Shown: positions 8,074 through 16,986 of the stretch, one piece after another
Position numbering within the stretch: the stretch's first letter is position 1
How the letters are laid out: the number at the start of each line of letters is the position of its first letter
NCBI RefSeq assembly: GCF_039631355.1
Contig: NZ_JBDIVF010000003.1
Location: forward strand, 434,001-498,000
Origin: Uliginosibacterium paludis
GTDB lineage: Bacteria; Pseudomonadota; Gammaproteobacteria; Burkholderiales; Rhodocyclaceae
Length of the DNA: 64,000 nt
Direction of reading: 5' to 3'
Translations under genes and position numbers: made by a program
Notes under the pieces: generated by a model
What the model was told of the DNA's origin: nothing
The model's database searches: none
Seen by the model: only the letters and a program-made list of their open reading frames with translations

Positions 8074-8526
8074 TTACTCCTCGCCTTCGTGCTGGTTGCG
8101 GAAGTTCTTCATGGCATGTTCATCGGTCTGGCGCTGCTCGAATTTCTCGTGCCGGGCCGCGGCGAGTTTTTCCTGGCGTTCGTTGAGCGTGTCAAAGGCC
8201 TTGGCCCGGGTATTTTCGGCCACCCAGCTCTGCTGCCCCTGCGCGGTGGCCTGCCTTGAGCGCTCCAGCATGAACTGCTGGGCACCGATGGCCTCGTCGA
8301 GTTTGGCGAGGAAGTTCGAGTAGTTCCGCCAGGCATTGGGGTCGATGCCGTTGCGTGCGTTTTCCATGAAACGGCTGCTGTATTCCTTGCGATAGTCCTG
8401 AAGCAGCTTGAGTTTCACTTCGGCCGCCTGCTCGCCGGCCATGAGCTCACCCAGGCGCCGTGTGGCTTCGTCCACCCGGGTGTGCGCAAGTTCCTGCAGT
8501 GTATGGAGGGGGGACTTCTGAACCAT
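8074..8526 (-). CDS. fliJ: Flagellar export chaperone FliJ
   Basis: A 150-residue protein that is almost wholly charged alpha-helix and coiled coil, rich in Glu, Gln, Arg and Lys, as FliJ is. FliJ sits in the FliI ATPase ring and helps couple ATP hydrolysis to export. Sequence identity is low across the family, so position decides the call: it follows fliI by 27 bp and precedes fliK. It is the last gene of fliFGHIJ. Confidence 0.9.
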   Translation of the reverse strand: MVQKSPLHTLQELAHTRVDEATRRLGELMAGEQAAEVKLKLLQDYRKEYSSRFMENARNGIDPNAWRNYSNFLAKLDEAIGAQQFMLERSRQATAQGQQSWVAENTRAKAFDTLNERQEKLAAARHEKFEQRQTDEHAMKNFRNQHEGEE

Positions 8527-8553
8527 GAGAGTGTCCGTCGTTCAATCGTTCAA

Positions 8554-9966
8554 TCAGCGTCCGACGCCGAACAGCTGGTGCAACTGGTTGAGGGTTTCTT
8601 CGTAGCCGGCGCGCTCGTCGATCTTCTGCTGCAGGAAGTGCTCAAGCTGCGGATAGGTCCGGACCGCTTCATCCAGCAGGGGATCACCGCCTGGCTGGTA
8701 GGCGCCGACCGCAATGAGGTCGCGCGAGCGCTGATAGCGCGAGAAAAGCTGCTTGAAGCGGCGCACCAGATCGAAATGCCCGGGCCGGATCAGGCCATGC
8801 ATGGCGCGCGAGATCGATTGCTCGATGTCGAGTGCGGGATAGTGTCCCTGGTCAGCCAGCGCGCGTGAGAGCACGAAGTGGCCGTCCAGAATCGCGCGGG
8901 CCGAATCGGCGATCGGATCCTGCTGGTCGTCCCCCTCGGCGAGCACGGTGTAGAAAGCGGTGATCGAGCCGCCCCCCTCTGCGCCATTCCCGGCACGTTC
9001 GACCAGGGCCGGCAGGCGTGCGAACACCGATGGCGGATAGCCACGGGTGACGGGCGGCTCGCCGATCGCGAGGGCGATTTCGCGCTGGGCCATGGCGTAG
9101 CGGGTGAGCGAATCCATGATCAGCAGCACCTGCTTGCCCTGATCCCGGAAGTGTTCGGCAATCGTCGTGGCATAGGACGCGCCCTGCAGGCGCATCAGCG
9201 GACTGGTGTCTGCCGGTGCTGCGACGACGACCGAGCGGGCGCGCCCTTCGGCGCCGAGGTTATGCTCGATGAATTCCTTGACCTCGCGACCCCGTTCGCC
9301 GATCAGACCGACCACCACCACGTCAGCCGAGGTGAAGCGGGCCATCATCCCGATCAGCACCGATTTGCCCACGCCGGAGCCTGCGAAGAGACCGATCCGC
9401 TGGCCCCGGCCAACCGTGAGCAGACCGTTGATGGCGCGGATGCCGACGTCCAGACTGTTTTCAATCGGGGCGCGGGCGAGCGGATTGATCGGGCGGCTCT
9501 GCAGGGATCGGGTCTGCACCGTGGCGAGCGGGCCGAGTCCGTCGAGCGGGCGACCTGCGCCGTCGACCACCCGACCGAGCATTTCGTCACCGACCGGCAG
9601 ATGTTTGGCGCGGTCTGACGCACGCCGGCGCGGCTCGACGCGCTCTGCGGTCGAGGGCGTGGGTTGCAGGGGTTCGTTGGGTATGACGTGGGCGCCCGGT
9701 GCGAGGCCGAATACGTCATCCGTCGGCATCATGTAGAGCTTGTCGCCGTTGAAACCGACGACCTCCGCTTCGACCGTGCCGCCGCCGGGGACCAGGATGC
9801 GGCAGCCCGAGCCCAGCGGCAGCTTGAGCCCGGCGGCCTCCATGACCATGCCATTGATGCGTGTGAGGCGGCCGACGAGCTGGTAGGAGGGCGCGGCGCG
9901 GACGATCTTGCGGCAGTCGCCGAGAAAGTTGCGCCAGACCGGACCGAAGTGTTCGCTCGAGCTCAT
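8554..9966 (-). CDS. fliI: Flagellum-specific export ATPase FliI
   Basis: A 470-residue F1-beta-like ATPase. The Walker A motif is GLFAGSGVGKS (about residue 193-203), Walker B lies in VLLIMDSLTRYA (about 280), and the family motif RGYPPSVFARLP follows. FliI forms a hexamer at the base of the export gate and unfolds or delivers substrates. Its start overlaps the end of fliH by 4 bp. Length is normal. Confidence 0.98.
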   Translation of the reverse strand: MSSSEHFGPVWRNFLGDCRKIVRAAPSYQLVGRLTRINGMVMEAAGLKLPLGSGCRILVPGGGTVEAEVVGFNGDKLYMMPTDDVFGLAPGAHVIPNEPLQPTPSTAERVEPRRRASDRAKHLPVGDEMLGRVVDGAGRPLDGLGPLATVQTRSLQSRPINPLARAPIENSLDVGIRAINGLLTVGRGQRIGLFAGSGVGKSVLIGMMARFTSADVVVVGLIGERGREVKEFIEHNLGAEGRARSVVVAAPADTSPLMRLQGASYATTIAEHFRDQGKQVLLIMDSLTRYAMAQREIALAIGEPPVTRGYPPSVFARLPALVERAGNGAEGGGSITAFYTVLAEGDDQQDPIADSARAILDGHFVLSRALADQGHYPALDIEQSISRAMHGLIRPGHFDLVRRFKQLFSRYQRSRDLIAVGAYQPGGDPLLDEAVRTYPQLEHFLQQKIDERAGYEETLNQLHQLFGVGR

Positions 9967-10661
9967 TCGTCGAGGTATTCCGCTGCGGATTTGCTGAGGC
10001 TCTCCACGACCCGGCGCCAGCGGGTTTCGACCCGGGCATCGATCTGACCGCCCGCGGATTCGATGAGGCAGCCGCCACGTGCGATGTCGGGGTCTTCGAC
10101 GACCCGATGGGCGAGTCCTTCGAAATGCTCTTCCAGGTAGCGGCGCATGAGTTGCGCGTCTTCCGGATTGACGCGGAGCAGCGCGCCTTGCTGCGGCAGG
10201 CTGCGCAGCGCTTCGCGCACGACGGCGAGCACGGTGTCGGGACGGGTGGCCAGCGTGTCGCGCACGACCTGGCGGGCGATCTCGATCGCCAGGTTGCGGA
10301 TGTCTTCCGCGACTTCCTCGTCGAAGCTCGCGAGCGCGTTGTCCAGCCCCTGTATCAACTGGTGAAGCTCGGCGGCTTCCATCCGGCCCCTCGCCGCACC
10401 TTCCTCGTAGCCTGCCGCATAGCCTTCGCGCTGCGCTTCGCTGCTGATGCGCTCGAGCTCTTCCAGCGTGGGCAGGGTGATGCCGGGTGCGATTTCCAGC
10501 GGCAGGTCTGCCGGGTCGGGTGGCGCGCCGGCAGCGTTCGATTCGTGCGGCGCGGGCTCGGGCTCGACCGGCGCGGGCGCCGGCGCCGGCGCGTCGAACT
10601 GGTCGAACTCGAGGCGCCGGAACGCGCCACTGGCCTGATTGCTGCTGATGACCGGGCTCAC
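9963..10661 (-). CDS. fliH: Flagellar assembly protein FliH (FliI regulator)
   Basis: A 232-residue protein. A Pro/Ala/Glu-rich N-terminal part (about 20-65) precedes a helical region with GxxxG-like repeats (GYAAGYEEGAARG, about 85-97) and a C-terminal FliH/HrpE-type domain with VNPEDAQLMRRYL. FliH binds FliI, restrains its ATPase and tethers it to the C-ring. It lies 12 bp after fliG and overlaps fliI. Confidence 0.95.
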   Translation of the reverse strand: MSPVISSNQASGAFRRLEFDQFDAPAPAPAPVEPEPAPHESNAAGAPPDPADLPLEIAPGITLPTLEELERISSEAQREGYAAGYEEGAARGRMEAAELHQLIQGLDNALASFDEEVAEDIRNLAIEIARQVVRDTLATRPDTVLAVVREALRSLPQQGALLRVNPEDAQLMRRYLEEHFEGLAHRVVEDPDIARGGCLIESAGGQIDARVETRWRRVVESLSKSAAEYLDE

Positions 10662-10673
10662 GAGCGTGCGTCC

Positions 10674-11681
10674 TTACACGAATGCATCGTCGCCTCCCTT
10701 GCCGCCCAGCATGAGCTGACCTTCCTCCGAGAGGCGGCGTGCGGTCTTGAGGATTTCCTTCTGTGCGCTTTCCACTTCGGACAGGCGGACCGGTCCGCGT
10801 GTTTCGAGGTCTTCGCGCAGCATCTCGGCCGCGCGACTGGACATGTTCTTGAAGATCTTTTCCCGCATTTCCGGCTGGGCTCCTTTCAGCGCGAGGATCA
10901 GCTGGTCGCCCTGGACTTCGCGCAGGATGACCTGGATGCCGCGGTCATCCACATCCATGAGGTTCTCGAAGACGAACATTTCGTCGAGGATGCGCTGGGC
11001 GAGGTCCGGGTCGTAGTCGCGAACGTTGTCGAGAATGGCCGTTTCCGCGGCGCTGCCGACAAAGTTGAGAATGTCAGCGGCATGGCGGGTGCCGCCCATC
11101 GACGCTTTCTTGAGGCTCGATGCAGAGCCGGAAAGCACCCGTGTGAGTGCTTCGTTGAGCTCCTTCAGCGCGGTCGGCTGCACACCATCGAGCGTGGCGA
11201 TACGGAGCAGCACATCGTTGCGCAGGCGGTCGGTGAAGTGCTTGATGATTTCACCGGCGTGGTCGTATTCAAGGTGGACGAGAATGGTGGCGATGATCTG
11301 CGGGTGCTCGTTCTTGATCAGATCGGCTGCGGTGGCGGCATCCATCCACTTCAGCGATTCGATGCCGGCCGTATCCGAGCCCTGCAGCACGCGTGAAATC
11401 AGGTTGGCGGCGCGCTCGTCCCCCAGCGCCTTGGTCAGCATGGTGCGGATCGCCTCTTCGTCAGGCTCGATATGCGAGCCCTTGGCTGCGTGCAGCTGAA
11501 GCTCGTCGAGCAAGCCGTTGACCCGCTCGCGCGGCTGGGGCGACATCTTCGCCATGCCCGCGCCGAGCTTCTGCACTTCCCGCGGCGAGAGGTGCTTGAG
11601 GATCTCGGCGGCTTCGTCAGGCCCCAGGGTGAGCAGCAGCAATGCGCTCTTTTCCAGCCCTTCGTTAGCGTCCTTCGCCAC
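10674..11681 (-). CDS. fliG: Flagellar motor switch protein FliG
   Basis: A 335-residue protein of standard length. The N-domain (KSALLLLTLGPDEAAEILKHL, cited here in part) binds FliF. The middle domain has the EHPQIIATILVHL block. The C-domain carries the charged torque helix (DDRGIQVILREVQGDQLILALKG region, about 235-260). FliG transmits stator force to the rotor. Its start overlaps fliF by 17 bp. Confidence 0.97.
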   Translation of the reverse strand: MAKDANEGLEKSALLLLTLGPDEAAEILKHLSPREVQKLGAGMAKMSPQPRERVNGLLDELQLHAAKGSHIEPDEEAIRTMLTKALGDERAANLISRVLQGSDTAGIESLKWMDAATAADLIKNEHPQIIATILVHLEYDHAGEIIKHFTDRLRNDVLLRIATLDGVQPTALKELNEALTRVLSGSASSLKKASMGGTRHAADILNFVGSAAETAILDNVRDYDPDLAQRILDEMFVFENLMDVDDRGIQVILREVQGDQLILALKGAQPEMREKIFKNMSSRAAEMLREDLETRGPVRLSEVESAQKEILKTARRLSEEGQLMLGGKGGDDAFV

Positions 11682-13377
11682 TTGCGCCTCCCATCCATTC
11701 CTTGATCAACTGGGCCACCATCTTCGGATCCTTGGCCGCCACTTCGCGGGCACGTGCCAGCTTCTTCTCGTAGCTCATCTTGGCCAGTTCGAGTTCGAGC
11801 ACTTCCGGCGGTATGTCGGGGTCGAAACCTTCGACCTGCTCGCCTGCTGCCGCAGCGCCGTCCTCTTCGGACTCGGCGCCTGCGGCTTCGTCGCCGGCTT
11901 CCTCCGGTTTGACCGGTTCCGGAACGACGGAGCGGATCAGCGGCTTGATGACCTTGAAATACACGATCAATGCGACAAGCAGCGGTGCCAGCCAGCGCGC
12001 CATCTCCTTGGCCAGCGCGATCATGTCCGGGTCCTGATAGAAGGGCAGGGCTGCCAGTTCCTGTTTCGCGATCTCGGTGAAGGTCGTGTTGGTGACGTTG
12101 ATGGTGTCGCCGCGCCGCTCGTTGTAACCGACGGCCTCTTTCACCAGATCGTTGATCTTGCGAACCTCGGGCTCGGTGAGCGCCACGCTCTTGGGATTGC
12201 CCTTGTTGTCTTTCTCGACCCGGTTGTTGATCACGACCGCGACCGACAGGCGCTTGACCTGGCCAGTGGCGCGACGGATGTGCTGCACCGTCTTGTCGAC
12301 TTCGTAATTGGTGGTTGCTGTACGGCTGGTGTTGGTCAGCACGGGGGATGATTGCGTGGTCTGCGGCGGCACCTGCGGATTGGTGATGGGGGCAGTGGCC
12401 GGCACCGGCGGCTGGTTGGTGAGGGCCCCCGGCACGCCTGCAGGGTTCGGAGACTGATTGATGTTTTCCGCGGTCTGCTGGCTGCGGATGGCAGTGTCCG
12501 GCGCAGGATTGGGCTTGTAGGTTTCGGAGGTCTGCTCGGCTGCATCGAAGTCGACGTCGGCCATCACCTGGGCGCGGAAGTTGTCCTTGCCCAGCACGGG
12601 CTCCAGGATCTGCTGGATGCGCGAGATATAGCTCGTTTCAACATTGCGCACGTATTTGAGCTGGGTGTCGTCCAGCGAGAAGCCATCCTGCTTGCGTTCG
12701 CGCGCAAGCAGATTGCCGTTCTGATCGATGACGCTGACCTGGTCTGCTTCCAGGCCGGGCACGCTCGACGCAATCAGGTGCACCATGCCGGCGATCTGCT
12801 CGTCGCTGAGCGTGCGACCCGGGCGCAGATTCAGCACCACGGACGCGGTGGCCTTCTGCTCGTTGCGCAGAAAGGCGGTCTGTTTCGGAATCGCCAGATG
12901 TACCCGCGCTGCCGAGACTGCGCTGATGGACTGGATGGTGCGTGCCAGCTCGCCCTCGAGCGCACGCTGGTAATTCACCTGTTCGTGGAACTGCGACATG
13001 CCGAGCTTCTGCTGCTCGAGCAGCTCGAAGCCCACCGAGCCGCCCCGGGGCAGACCCTGTGCGGCCAGGGTCAGGCGCAGTTCATTTGCACGACCCGCCA
13101 GCACCAGGATGGAAGCGCCGCCGTTCTCGACCTTGTAGGGAATGTTCTGTTGCTGAAGGGCGGCGACCACCGCGCCGCCGTCCTTTTCATCCAGGCCCGA
13201 GAAGAGCACGGAGTACTGCGGCTGCTGGCTCCACAGCCAGACCCCGACGAGCAGCGAGAGCGCCAGTGCCAGCGCTGCGGCACCAGCCATTTTCTGGCGC
13301 GCACTCAAGCGTGCGAAGTTCGCCGAAATGGTCTGCAGGGGCGACGCCGGCGGGGTCGGTAGTGCTTCTTCAGCCAT
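11665..13377 (-). CDS. fliF: Flagellar MS-ring protein FliF
   Basis: A 570-residue protein with the FliF plan: an N-terminal membrane helix (about 31-51), a large periplasmic ring-building region beginning YSVLFSGLDEKDGGAVVAAL, a Pro/Thr/Asn-rich variable segment (about 285-345), a second membrane helix near 450-465 and an acidic cytoplasmic tail that binds FliG. It heads fliFGHIJ, divergent from flrB across a 172-bp gap in which I find no convincing sigma-54 or sigma-70 motif. Confidence 0.97.
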   Translation of the reverse strand: MAEEALPTPPASPLQTISANFARLSARQKMAGAAALALALSLLVGVWLWSQQPQYSVLFSGLDEKDGGAVVAALQQQNIPYKVENGGASILVLAGRANELRLTLAAQGLPRGGSVGFELLEQQKLGMSQFHEQVNYQRALEGELARTIQSISAVSAARVHLAIPKQTAFLRNEQKATASVVLNLRPGRTLSDEQIAGMVHLIASSVPGLEADQVSVIDQNGNLLARERKQDGFSLDDTQLKYVRNVETSYISRIQQILEPVLGKDNFRAQVMADVDFDAAEQTSETYKPNPAPDTAIRSQQTAENINQSPNPAGVPGALTNQPPVPATAPITNPQVPPQTTQSSPVLTNTSRTATTNYEVDKTVQHIRRATGQVKRLSVAVVINNRVEKDNKGNPKSVALTEPEVRKINDLVKEAVGYNERRGDTINVTNTTFTEIAKQELAALPFYQDPDMIALAKEMARWLAPLLVALIVYFKVIKPLIRSVVPEPVKPEEAGDEAAGAESEEDGAAAAGEQVEGFDPDIPPEVLELELAKMSYEKKLARAREVAAKDPKMVAQLIKEWMGGASGEGR

Positions 13378-13464
13378 GGAGTGCTCCGGAGGGGCCGTTC
13401 AAGGGCGGCTTTTTCATACGGAGCGATTGTGCATGCGGCTCGTCAAGCGGCACGCGGCAATAAG

Positions 13465-13489
13465 CGGCAGGATTTGCCGGTTAATCCGG
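13465..13489. repeat. Short inverted repeats in the fliF-flrB gap
   Basis: CGGCA-GGATT-TGCCG (13465-13479) is overlapped by CCGG-TTAAT-CCGG (13477-13489). The first is the same 15-mer, read on the other strand, as the core of the aer terminator at 2788-2802. It lies in the 172-bp divergent region between fliF and flrB, so it could be an operator or a repeat-family remnant. Confidence 0.5.
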
Positions 13490-13549
13490 GCCTTCCGGCG
13501 CTTGCCGCGGGCATACAGTGGCGGCGTTCTCCATGCGTCCGGATGAAAC

Positions 13550-14680
13550 ATGAACCTCACTCCCTTGCCGATGGATGCCGCTGGTCTGGCTGAAGCCTTC
13601 CAGGCTTTCGCCCGTGCGTCCGATGAGCTGACCCAGGCCTATAACGGGCTCCAGGGGCAGGTCGGCGAGCTCACCGAGCGTCTCACGCTGCTGATGGCGG
13701 CGCTGCCTGCCGGTGTGGTGCTGATTGACGCCAACGGCTGCATCGGCCAGCTCAATCACGCGGCGGTGCGCATGCTGGGGCCGGTGCCCTCGGGCACGCC
13801 CTGGTCCCTGTTGCGAGATCGGCTGGCTGATACCGAAACACCGGGCGAATTCCTGCTGCCGCACGATGATGGCGAGTTGCGCGTGTCATTGTTCGAAACG
13901 CCCCAGGATACGCGGGGCGGCCGCATCGCCCTTCTTCACGACGTCACCGAAGCCTGGCGGCTGCGCCAGCAGACCGCACGCAATGAAAGGCTCGCCGCCA
14001 TGGGCGAGATGGTGGCCGGGCTGGCGCATCAGCTGCGTACACCGCTCGCCGCCGCGCTGCTCTACACCGGGCATATGGGCAATGCTTCGCTGGACGACGA
14101 AACCCGCAGCCGGGTATCGAGTCGCGCACTCGAGCGTTTGCGCCATCTCGAAAAACTGATTCACGACATGCTGATCTTCGCGCGGGGCGAGGCGCTCGGG
14201 CGCGAATCCTTCGGCGTGTGCGAGCTCACCGCCGAACTCGCTCACACCATCGAGCCGGTGGCGGACCGGCGTGGTGTCGGTTTTCGCGCATCCTGCGGCG
14301 CAGGTGGCAGCAAGCTCTTTGGAAACCGCAAGGAGATCGCCAGCGCCTTGCTCAATCTTCTGGAAAACGCCATTCAGGCCGTCGGCGACGGCGGCCAGGT
14401 AGCGCTGGACGCGGTGCTGGACGAGCAGCAAGCCGTTTTCTGCGTGCGTGACAACGGCAAGGGCATCCCGGCCGAGCTTCAGGCACGTCTGTTCGAGCCC
14501 TTCTTCACCACCCGCGCCGATGGCACCGGACTCGGTCTCGCGATTGCCCGCGGCGTGGCCCGCGCGCATGGCGGCGATATCCGGCTGCGCTCGGCACCCG
14601 GCGAAGGTACCGAGTTCTCATTCTTCCTTCCGCTGGCGCCCGAACCCGTCAGCGAACCCACCGGAGTTCCGCAATGCTAG
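13550..14680 (+). CDS. flrB: Flagellar two-component sensor kinase FlrB/FleS
   Basis: A 376-residue soluble histidine kinase with no membrane helix. A helical N-terminus (1-55) is followed by a PAS-like domain (about 60-145), the phosphoacceptor H-box GLAHQLRTPL with His160, and a HATPase with N, G1 (DNGKGIPAELQ), F and G2 (GTGLGLAIARG) boxes. FlrB/FleS phosphorylates FlrC/FleR to switch on middle flagellar genes. It overlaps flrC by 7 bp and is transcribed away from fliF. Confidence 0.92.
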   Translation: MNLTPLPMDAAGLAEAFQAFARASDELTQAYNGLQGQVGELTERLTLLMAALPAGVVLIDANGCIGQLNHAAVRMLGPVPSGTPWSLLRDRLADTETPGEFLLPHDDGELRVSLFETPQDTRGGRIALLHDVTEAWRLRQQTARNERLAAMGEMVAGLAHQLRTPLAAALLYTGHMGNASLDDETRSRVSSRALERLRHLEKLIHDMLIFARGEALGRESFGVCELTAELAHTIEPVADRRGVGFRASCGAGGSKLFGNRKEIASALLNLLENAIQAVGDGGQVALDAVLDEQQAVFCVRDNGKGIPAELQARLFEPFFTTRADGTGLGLAIARGVARAHGGDIRLRSAPGEGTEFSFFLPLAPEPVSEPTGVPQC

Positions 14681-16113
14681 AAATCCTGAACATCCTGGTC
14701 GTTGATGACGATGAAGCGTTGCGTGACGCCATCAACCTGATCCTGGAGGCGGCAGGCCACCGCGTGTCACTGGCGGCCAGCGGCCCCGAAGCGCTCGAGC
14801 TGCTCGAGCGCAAGCGCTTCAATCTGGTCATTACGGATCTGCGCATGGATCCTATGGATGGCCTCGAGCTGCTCGCCCGCATCCGGGCGCTCAATCCCCG
14901 GCTCCCGGTGCTGCTGATGACGGCATTCGGCGACGTCGACAAGGCGGTGGCGGCCATGCGCGGGGGGGCCTGCGAGTTCCTCATGAAGCCCTTCGAGTCC
15001 GAAGCGCTGCTCGAAAACGTCCGCCGCTATGCGACCGTAACCCCAGAGCAGGACGACATGATCGCGGAGGATCCGCGCACCCGGAATGTGCTCGCGATGG
15101 CGGCACGGGTGGCTGAAACCGATGCGACGGTGTTGCTGACCGGCGAGTCGGGCACCGGCAAGGAAGTGTTCGCACGCTATGTGCACCAGCACTCGCGGCG
15201 AAAGAACGGCCCTTTCGTGGCGATCAACTGCGCCGCGATTCCGGAGAATCTGCTTGAAGCCACCTTGTTCGGTTACGAAAAAGGCAGCTTCACCGGCGCC
15301 CAGAGTTCGCAGGCCGGCAAGTTCGAACAGGCTCAGGGCGGCACGATCCTGCTCGACGAAATCTCCGAAATGCCGATGGGGCTGCAGGCCAAGCTCTTGC
15401 GGGTGTTGCAGGAGCGCGAAGTGGAGCGGGTGGGGGGCAAGAAACCCGTGCCGCTGGATATCCGCGTCCTCTCCACTAGCAACCGGGACATGTTGCGGGA
15501 AGTGCAGGGTGGGCGTTTCCGCGAAGATCTCTACTACCGGCTGAATGTTTTCCCGGTCGAGATCCCCAGCCTTCGCGAGCGGCCGGCCGACATCCTGCCG
15601 CTGGCGCGCCATTTCATAGAACGCCATGGCGAGCGGATCGGCAAAACGGCAAGAATTGCCGGCAGTGCGGCGGAAATTCTTGCCGCCTGGCGCTGGCCCG
15701 GCAATGTACGGGAGCTCGAAAACACCATTCAGCGCGCCCTGATTCTGGCGGCCGGAGATTCGATCACCGGCGAGGACGTCAAGCTCTGCCTGCCCGGATG
15801 GGGGACTGCAGCGCGTCCGGCGTCTCCCGCCGTGCCCGTGCCGGCCATGAGCGGCTCCGATGCCGGGTGGCAGGAAAAACCGGCAATGAATGCCGGCGGA
15901 ATGGATGCCCGGACCTGGGCCGGCATGATTGCTCCCCTGAATCAGGAATCTTCACCGACAAACATGCGGGATCTCGAAAAGCAGCATATTCTTGATGTGT
16001 TGCGCTCGGTGGGCGGCTCTCGCAAGAAAGCCGTTGAAAAGCTGGGGATTTCCGAGCGCACGTTGCGTTACAAGCTGCAGCAGTACCGGGACGAAGGCTG
16101 GGTCGAATCGTGA
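14674..16113 (+). CDS. flrC: Sigma-54-dependent flagellar response regulator FlrC/FleR
   Basis: A 479-residue NtrC-type activator. The receiver domain (5-120) has an acidic pocket (VVDDDE), phospho-Asp55 and Lys in LMKPF. The AAA+ domain has Walker A GESGTGKE (157-164) and the sigma-54 contact loop GSFTGA (204-209), where GAFTGA is usual. The C-terminal Fis-type HTH contains KLGISERTLRYKL. It should activate RpoN promoters, and such motifs lie before fliE (next gene) and fliK. flrB lies directly upstream. Confidence 0.94.
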   Translation: MLEILNILVVDDDEALRDAINLILEAAGHRVSLAASGPEALELLERKRFNLVITDLRMDPMDGLELLARIRALNPRLPVLLMTAFGDVDKAVAAMRGGACEFLMKPFESEALLENVRRYATVTPEQDDMIAEDPRTRNVLAMAARVAETDATVLLTGESGTGKEVFARYVHQHSRRKNGPFVAINCAAIPENLLEATLFGYEKGSFTGAQSSQAGKFEQAQGGTILLDEISEMPMGLQAKLLRVLQEREVERVGGKKPVPLDIRVLSTSNRDMLREVQGGRFREDLYYRLNVFPVEIPSLRERPADILPLARHFIERHGERIGKTARIAGSAAEILAAWRWPGNVRELENTIQRALILAAGDSITGEDVKLCLPGWGTAARPASPAVPVPAMSGSDAGWQEKPAMNAGGMDARTWAGMIAPLNQESSPTNMRDLEKQHILDVLRSVGGSRKKAVEKLGISERTLRYKLQQYRDEGWVES

Positions 16114-16131
16114 GCAAACGGCATTCTTCTC

Positions 16132-16147
16132 AGGCACGGAATCTGCT
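16132..16147 (+). promoter_or_regulatory. Sigma-54 (-24/-12) promoter upstream of fliE
   Basis: AGGCACGGAATCTGCT matches TGGCACG-N4-TTGCW with two mismatches (first base, and T to C before TGC). GG-N10-GC spacing is exact. The predicted start near 16157 lies about 20 nt before the fliE ATG, with the ribosome site ACGGAG at 16165-16170. It sits directly after flrC. Confidence 0.78.
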
Positions 16148-16176
16148 AGCAGCTTCATAAAGCTACGGAGCCCACC

Positions 16177-16494
16177 ATGGATACACGCGCAATTGAACAG
16201 ATGCTTGGCCAGATGCGAGCCGCGACCGATGTGGCCGCAGGCAAGAGCACGGCTGCATCTGCTGCCGGCGGCGCGGATTTCTCCTCGGCGTTGCAGAACG
16301 CGATGGCCGAGGTGAGCCAGGCGCAGCAGTCTGCCCAGCAGATGGCTCAGGATTTCTCTTCTGGGAATTCCGAGGTGAACCTGCAGGATGTGATGGTCAA
16401 TCTCCAGAAGGCCAATCTCTCCTTCCAGCAGATGGTGCAGGTTCGCAACAAGCTGGTCTCTGCCTATCAGGACATGATGAACATGCAGGTCTGA
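16177..16494 (+). CDS. fliE: Flagellar hook-basal body junction protein FliE
   Basis: A 105-residue protein. The C-terminal half has the FliE signature (VNLQDVMVNLQKANLSFQQ, then QVRNKLVSAYQDMMNMQV at the end). FliE joins the MS-ring to the rod and is among the first exported proteins. It usually leads fliEFGHIJ; here it stands alone on the other strand after flrC, with its own sigma-54 promoter and a strong terminator. Confidence 0.96.
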   Translation: MDTRAIEQMLGQMRAATDVAAGKSTAASAAGGADFSSALQNAMAEVSQAQQSAQQMAQDFSSGNSEVNLQDVMVNLQKANLSFQQMVQVRNKLVSAYQDMMNMQV

Positions 16495-16510
16495 GGCGCC
16501 CCGCCTGCAA

Positions 16511-16543
16511 ACAAAGGCCGGCTTTCGCCGGCCTTTGTTTTTT
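16511..16543 (+). terminator. Intrinsic terminator of fliE
   Basis: A perfect 12-bp stem, ACAAAGGCCGGC/GCCGGCCTTTGT (16511-16522 and 16527-16538), has loop TTTC and is followed by a T run to 16543. It also lies directly after the stop codon of the convergent BLUF gene and may serve both. Confidence 0.92.
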
Positions 16544-16971
16544 CAGCAGGCCTTGCCGAGCACGGAGGCGGTCGCAATCAGTTCGTCGAGCAGCGCCATG
16601 GAGGCGGCGCCGCTGCCGACGAAGGGATCCAGCGTGGGTTTTTCCGAATGCTTGAGCAGCAGGGAGGGATTGACCTTGGCCAGATTGACCTGGCCCATGG
16701 TCCAGCTCGCGAAGCGGCGTTCCTGGATTTCCTCGTAGGAGAGCAGGCGCACGTTGCTGTGCCGGTCGTCACGGGCGATATGGTTGTAGAGCTCGCAGAC
16801 GGCATCCCGCCCGCCTTCAAGCACCTGCATGAAGATGTCCCCGCTGTAGCAGAGGATGCCGGTGATGCCGTTGGCCGGATTGTGCTGACGCGATTGCGCC
16901 AGGATGCCTTCAATGAGTTCGGGCGTGAGCGTGCTGGAGGCACGACTTGCATAGAGCAGGCGGACGAGCAT
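16543..16971 (-). CDS. BLUF-domain blue-light sensor protein
   Basis: A 142-residue stand-alone BLUF protein. The flavin-site residues of the family are visible: Tyr7 in LLYASRA, Asn31, Gln49 in GDIFMQVLEGG, and Trp90/Met92 in FASWTMG. BLUF domains bind FAD and signal by rearranging hydrogen bonds around Gln after blue light. No effector domain is fused; the C-terminal 40 residues probably form the two capping helices seen in short BLUF proteins. It follows folE by 15 bp with a GAGGGAG ribosome site, so the pair is probably one transcript. The target is unknown. Confidence 0.9.
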   Translation of the reverse strand: MLVRLLYASRASSTLTPELIEGILAQSRQHNPANGITGILCYSGDIFMQVLEGGRDAVCELYNHIARDDRHSNVRLLSYEEIQERRFASWTMGQVNLAKVNPSLLLKHSEKPTLDPFVGSGAASMALLDELIATASVLGKAC

Positions 16972-16986
16972 GGTGTGTGGGCTCCC

